From an uncultured Prevotella sp. (GTDB lineage: Bacteria; Bacteroidota; Bacteroidia; Bacteroidales; Bacteroidaceae), in assembly GCA_900314935.1 (NCBI GenBank), contig OMXE01000001.1, forward strand, positions 62,001-126,000: a stretch of 64,000 nt of DNA, written 5' to 3'. Within the stretch, counting starts at the first letter, position 1. The number at the start of each line of letters is the position of its first letter. Shown here one piece after another: positions 59,999 through 64,000 of this stretch. Made by a program: the position numbers and the translations under genes. The notes beneath the pieces are model-generated. The model worked only from the letters and a program-made list of their open reading frames with translations, did not search any database and had not been told where the DNA came from.

Positions 59999-60562
59999 AT
60001 GTCAGTATTAATTGTTATCATTATCTTAGCCATCGTGGTATTTGGCTATTTTATCTCAACCCAGAGGTCGTTGGTGAACCTTGATGAGATGTGTAAGAAC
60101 GCCTTGAGTCAGATCGAGGTCCAGTTGAATTCCCGTTGGGATGCATTGTTGGCCTTGGCCAAGAGTGCTGCTCAGTATGCCAAGCACGAGTCGGAAACGC
60201 TGATCGAGGTGATCCGTCAGCGTCGTGGCGAGGATGTGAATTCCGCTGCCGATGTGGCTGATCAGCAGAGTGCATTGCAGTCGGTATTGGGTCGTTTGAT
60301 CGCCATCGGTGAGGCTTATCCCGATCTGAAAGCCGCCAATCTTTACAAGGATGTAATGGATGGTGTGCAGAAGTATGAGGAGAATGTGCGCATGTCGCGT
60401 ATGATCTATAACGACACCGCCACCAAGATGAACCGTATGGTGCGCCAGTGGCCGTCGTCTATCGTTGCTTCTATCCTTCACTTCGGTCAGAAGGACTATC
60501 TGAAAGCTGACGAAGAGCAGAAGAAGAGCTACCCCAACCTCGACGAGGCATTCAAGAAATAA
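59999..60562 (+). CDS. lemA: LemA-family protein
   Basis: 187 residues. One N-terminal membrane helix (LIVIIILAIVVFGYFIS) and a helical cytoplasmic or periplasmic domain (RSLVNLDEMCKNALSQIEVQ, LIEVIRQRRGEDVN, DYLKADEEQKKSYPNLD). LemA proteins are of unclear function and often sit next to DUF2207 or peptidase genes, as here (25 bases). TATCTTTG at 59958-59965, 33 bases before the start, is the probable promoter box. Confidence 0.95.
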   Translation: MSVLIVIIILAIVVFGYFISTQRSLVNLDEMCKNALSQIEVQLNSRWDALLALAKSAAQYAKHESETLIEVIRQRRGEDVNSAADVADQQSALQSVLGRLIAIGEAYPDLKAANLYKDVMDGVQKYEENVRMSRMIYNDTATKMNRMVRQWPSSIVASILHFGQKDYLKADEEQKKSYPNLDEAFKK

Positions 60563-60586
60563 GGAACCGAGGATGTAGGTAACAGC

Positions 60587-62269
60587 ATGGGAAACAGAAA
60601 TATCTTCCTCAGCCTGCTCCTCCTGCTCTGTTCGTTTCCTTCCTCTACCTTCGCGCGTCCCAAGCTCAACGACCTCGATATCCGCGTGGTACTGAGCAAG
60701 AACGGTGATGCTTTCATCACTGAGACGCGAAGGATGGAGATTGATTCGGAGGGGACGGAGTGCTATATCGTGATCGGTAACCTGAACGGGAGTGAGTTGC
60801 GCGACCTGCAGGTAACCGATGAGAATGGTGTGACCTTCGAGAATGTCGGTCAGTGGGATATCGATAGGAGTCGCAGCTGGAAAGAGCACAAATGCGGTGT
60901 GGTGACCACACACGGCGGCTATGAGCTCTGCTGGGGCCTCGGTCAGAGCGGCAGTCGTGTATATACCACAAGCTATGTGGTGACGAACCTGGTGCGTGGC
61001 TATGCGGATTCCGACGGTTTCAACTTCATGTTCGTGGCAGAAGGAATCAGTCCGTATCCTGATCATGTCAAGACGACCATCATGCTCGAGGAGGACACGC
61101 TTGATACCGATACTGCTACATACCACCTGCCTGATCTGCTCACCGAGCAGAATACCAGGATATGGGGTTTCCGCTACCGGGGCGATGTGAACCTTGTGGG
61201 TGGTAATATCGTGGCAGAGAGCAGCGAACCGTTCTCCAGAAGCAGTGCGATGATCGTGATGGCACAGTTCGAAAAGGGATTGTTTAAGCCCACCATGGTC
61301 AGCAACGGCCCTTTCAACGAGGTGCGGGAGCGGGCTTTCGAGGGCAGCGATTATATCGAGACTGGTTCTGATGAACTTTCGCGCAAGGATCTCCTCATCT
61401 TATTCGCCCTCGTGGCATTCCTCTTCCTGATGCCCATCCTGCTGATTGCGGGCTATTTCTATTATGTGTGGCGGGCAAGGAAGAAGGTGATGAAGGATCT
61501 GCTATGGTATCGCGACATTCCCAACAACGGAAATCTTCAGTGGGCGAACGATGTACAGAATGCCTATAAATATATAGGTACTGATTACAACAACCTCCTT
61601 TCGGCCTGTATCCTGAAACTGATCAACCAGGGGTCCATCACCATCGATAAGACGATGGACAATAAGGGAAGGACTGTTCAGAACTTCGTGATTCATAATC
61701 TGAAAGATGCCGACACGCAACCGAAGCTGATGCAGATGGTGCATAACATCTTCAAGAATGCGGCAGGTAATGATACCATTCTGGAACCGAAGGAGCTGAA
61801 GACATGGATGAAGAAGACCTATAACCAAAGTGTGGTGGATTCCTTCATCCAGACTCTTCATACCAAGACGAGCATCTATCACTATAAGAACGAACGTGAG
61901 GAGGTGAGGAACCTGTTCGGACTGAAGAAATTCCTCAAGGAGTTCTCGTTACTGGATGAACGCCATGTCCATGAGGTGGCCTTGTGGAAAGACTATATGA
62001 TCTATGCCACACTCTTCGGTATTGCCGATCAGGTGATCAAGGATATGAAGGCCATCAATCCTGATTATTTCAATATGGATCATGTGGCAGAACAGATGGC
62101 TGACAACCTCACACTGCCCACTATCTATTCCACCCTGCATTCCAGTACGACACGGGCTGCCGTGAGCAAGGCCGAACGTGAAGCAAGAGTCTCCGGTAGA
62201 GGCGGTCATGTTTCATGGGGCGGCGGTGGCGGCTTCTCCGGCGGTGGCTTCGGAGGAGGTGTGAGATAG
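60587..62269 (+). CDS. DUF2207 membrane protein
   Basis: 560 residues: signal peptide (IFLSLLLLLCSFPSSTFA), an N-terminal beta-rich extracytoplasmic domain (DLDIRVVLSKNGDAFITETR), one membrane helix (~268-295), and a C-terminal cytoplasmic domain with two winged-helix-like parts (~300-530) ending SWGGGGGFSGGGFGGGVR. The Gly-rich end is characteristic of DUF2207 proteins. Encoded with LemA; the pair probably forms an envelope complex of unknown role (family knowledge plus synteny). Confidence 0.92.
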   Translation: MGNRNIFLSLLLLLCSFPSSTFARPKLNDLDIRVVLSKNGDAFITETRRMEIDSEGTECYIVIGNLNGSELRDLQVTDENGVTFENVGQWDIDRSRSWKEHKCGVVTTHGGYELCWGLGQSGSRVYTTSYVVTNLVRGYADSDGFNFMFVAEGISPYPDHVKTTIMLEEDTLDTDTATYHLPDLLTEQNTRIWGFRYRGDVNLVGGNIVAESSEPFSRSSAMIVMAQFEKGLFKPTMVSNGPFNEVRERAFEGSDYIETGSDELSRKDLLILFALVAFLFLMPILLIAGYFYYVWRARKKVMKDLLWYRDIPNNGNLQWANDVQNAYKYIGTDYNNLLSACILKLINQGSITIDKTMDNKGRTVQNFVIHNLKDADTQPKLMQMVHNIFKNAAGNDTILEPKELKTWMKKTYNQSVVDSFIQTLHTKTSIYHYKNEREEVRNLFGLKKFLKEFSLLDERHVHEVALWKDYMIYATLFGIADQVIKDMKAINPDYFNMDHVAEQMADNLTLPTIYSTLHSSTTRAAVSKAEREARVSGRGGHVSWGGGGGFSGGGFGGGVR

Positions 62270-62391
62270 AGGCAAGAGGCAAGGAAAAAGAGGCGAGAAG
62301 TGAGAGGTGAGAAGTGAGAGAAATGAACTACGATACAGAGCCTGTATCTCTAAAACTATTCTCTTGCCTCTCACCTCTCACTTCTCACCTC
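62269..62391. repeat. Word repeats with a perfect 17-bp inverted repeat in a convergent gap
   Basis: GAGGTGAGAAGTGAGAG (62304-62320) is the exact reverse complement of 62375-62391; GAGGCAAGAG (62269-62278) of CTCTTGCCTC (62361-62370). A hairpin GATACAG/CTGTATC lies at 62332-62348. The two pairings cross, so they cannot both form in a simple hairpin. The tract probably serves as terminator for both convergent genes. Confidence 0.85.
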
Positions 62392-62406
62392 TTATTTCTT
62401 ATCAAT

Positions 62407-64000
62407 CTACAAACTTTCCAACATTTTGATCAATGCTTTTCTGCGCTCAGGCCATGTCTTGAAGTCATCGGCCTTAAGTGTGGGCACTTCACCCATGCCC
62501 TGCTGACCACCCTGTCGCATCTCACCAATCATGATCATGACGGGCTTGATCTTATTGTCGGCCACGAGCTTGTCAACCACGGCATCAGCACCACCAATCT
62601 TGAACCAGCTCTCTACGGTGTCGTCCTTACCGGGTACTAAACGGATGAAGGCGGGGCGCTCACTGCGGTCGGCTGTGGCAGGCATGTAGGTAGCCCTGTT
62701 ACGACTGTAGCTTACCGTTCCGTGAGGAATATCGCCCATCGCAGCGAAGTTATACTCGTTGGAGGGGTGGTTGGCGACGCTGGGCTTGAAACCCTTTACG
62801 GGTGCCAGATACATGTCGTTGGGGTCGGCAACGGCCATGCCATCCACAGAGAAGTAATAGGTGAACGGCTCGAAGAGGTTGGCCGACTGCTCCTTCTTGA
62901 GTTCTATTGACCATACGCCATCATTGTCTTTCGTCATCGGCAGGGGCTTGTCGAAGATCTCGGCACAGAACGTTACCTGCTGGGCATTCTCAGCCTTGAA
63001 ACGGAAGATGATACCATCTTTCTGGTAATCTGGTGAGGTAATAGGACGCGGGAATAATCTACCCATCACGGCAGGTGTCAGCTGCGACTCGTTACCTGTG
63101 GCAACAGGTGTGGGCTGACTGTCCTTCAATGCGGCCTTGGAAGCCTCGGGGTTGAACAGCAACGGCATGGTTTTGGTGAGGAAATACTTGGCGTTCATCC
63201 AGGTATGACCGAACTTGTCGTGCGTGAATTCCTTCACCGAACGGATTCCTTTCTTGTCGAGGTGTTCCATGTAGTCGCGGGCAGTACCGAAGAGGAAGTC
63301 GTCAGTACCCACACCTAACCAGAACAGATGAATCTTACTGTTTGTGTCGTCGGCATTGTCATACACGCCACCAGGCAGTGTTGTCGAGGTGAACGAGCTG
63401 TAGCTGCACAGGTAAGAGAACTTGTCGAGATTGGTCAAGCCAATCATCAAGCCCTGGTTACCACCACGTGAGAAACCACCAATGGCACGGTGGTCACGAT
63501 CGTTGATGGTGCGGTAGTGCTGCTCCACATACGGCATCAGATCGTTGATGACATCCTTGGTGAACACATCACCGCCAAAACGCATCTGGGGGACACCAGC
63601 CTCAGCAGGCACTGTGCTCAGCAGCTTCGACGGGTTGCCATAGGGCAGCACAATGATCATCTCCTGTGCTTTACCTTCAGCCAGCAGGTTATCGAGGATG
63701 TAGTTCATCCTTCCCACCTTGTAGTACACCTCTTCGGTATCGGTGGTACCGCTGATCAGATAGAACACGGGGTATTGTTTGTCACGGTTGCGCATATAGC
63801 CTGGCGGCAGATAGACGATAGCCTGGTTCGTGCTACCTAAGCTCTTGGAGAAGTAATGGATATAATTCACTGAGCCGTGAGGCACATCCTTGATGTCGTG
63901 TGCCAGAGAACCCGTCTTGGCGGGGATGTCCAGCAGACTGTTCTTGAAGCCCTCGTTGGGGAAGTACTGGTCGCACTGGGGATCCATCACACTCACGCCG
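62407..64000 (-). CDS. Secreted CE1-type esterase with a second, partial esterase domain (start beyond window)
   Basis: At least 530 residues; the frame is open to the window end, so the signal peptide is missing. An esterase D/feruloyl esterase domain comes first (IHYFSKSLGSTNQAIVYLPP, nucleophile elbow AIGGFSRGGNQG, His in THDKFGHTWMNAKYF), then an E-set/CBM48-like domain (GIIFRFKAENAQQVTFCAEI), then the start of a second esterase domain (DIPHGTVSYSRNR, VDKLVADNKIKPVMIMIGE). The latter stops after about 110 residues without a GxSxGG motif. Related in style to the protein at 46024. Likely acts on acylated plant polysaccharides. Confidence 0.88.
   Translation of the reverse strand, partial: GVSVMDPQCDQYFPNEGFKNSLLDIPAKTGSLAHDIKDVPHGSVNYIHYFSKSLGSTNQAIVYLPPGYMRNRDKQYPVFYLISGTTDTEEVYYKVGRMNYILDNLLAEGKAQEMIIVLPYGNPSKLLSTVPAEAGVPQMRFGGDVFTKDVINDLMPYVEQHYRTINDRDHRAIGGFSRGGNQGLMIGLTNLDKFSYLCSYSSFTSTTLPGGVYDNADDTNSKIHLFWLGVGTDDFLFGTARDYMEHLDKKGIRSVKEFTHDKFGHTWMNAKYFLTKTMPLLFNPEASKAALKDSQPTPVATGNESQLTPAVMGRLFPRPITSPDYQKDGIIFRFKAENAQQVTFCAEIFDKPLPMTKDNDGVWSIELKKEQSANLFEPFTYYFSVDGMAVADPNDMYLAPVKGFKPSVANHPSNEYNFAAMGDIPHGTVSYSRNRATYMPATADRSERPAFIRLVPGKDDTVESWFKIGGADAVVDKLVADNKIKPVMIMIGEMRQGGQQGMGEVPTLKADDFKTWPERRKALIKMLESL

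Overview
The window looks like a chromosomal segment of a member of the Bacteroidota, most probably Prevotellaceae (Prevotella/Segatella-like). Direct signs are: promoters of the Bacteroidota type (TTTG, about 20 bases, TAnnTTTG) before many genes; few Shine-Dalgarno sequences; many lipoproteins with acidic residues after the lipobox cysteine; secreted proteins ending in a short 'GRKV...GVYI..GRKV' tail; and one-gene versions of core functions typical of this phylum (alpha2-type GlyRS, ParC/GyrA of about 900 residues). Nothing looks like a prophage, plasmid, CRISPR array or insertion sequence. The species assignment is inference from protein style only.

Layout. 1-6.3 kb: phenylacetate-CoA ligase (5' end cut off by the window) with a tandem-ACT protein, tRNA-Val, purB, an RluB-type pseudouridine synthase with a long GGYGQQR repeat, and asnS. 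6.4-14.6 kb: envelope block with a secreted protein carrying two copies of one domain, a 1349-residue surface lipoprotein with its own strong promoter, a small lipoprotein and an OmpA-family porin. 14.7-19.1 kb: LolD-like ATPase and cation/proton antiporter on the minus strand, asd, and two tRNAs (Val, Leu). 19.2-28.3 kb: a 22-bp palindrome array, a secreted protein, a minus-strand run (ParC/GyrA, outer-membrane-type protein, S41 protease, ABC ATPase), then glyS and an FKBP lipoprotein. 28.3-36 kb: a gene-poor stretch with an unannotated 27-residue membrane peptide and a duplicated promoter, MATE exporter, a helicase with an embedded exonuclease, an ADP-ribosylglycohydrolase, tRNA-Arg, a candidate structured RNA and a secreted endonuclease I. 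36-45.9 kb, all minus strand: a run tRNA-Leu, TPR/OmpA-like lipoprotein, thioredoxin-fold lipoprotein, ComM/YifB, metG, and a run pyrE, SRPBCC protein, argH, Cys-rich lipoprotein. 46-50.4 kb: CE1 esterase, prmC-recX-comF, ribD. 50.8-64 kb: argS-rnhA-glycosidase with a candidate small RNA in front of argS, GH3 beta-glucosidase with a DNA2/IGHMBP2-type helicase, LemA with DUF2207, and a CE1 esterase cut by the window end.

Functionally this is mostly housekeeping (aminoacyl-tRNA synthetases for Asn, Gly, Met and Arg; purine, pyrimidine, riboflavin, lysine/threonine and arginine biosynthesis; DNA repair) mixed with glycan-degrading and envelope functions expected of a gut or rumen commensal. The most unusual material is non-coding: two candidate small RNAs, one small peptide gene with a long leader, a promoter subclass with a conserved spacer word, and short-word repeat families that lie between genes and also inside argS and prmC in frame.
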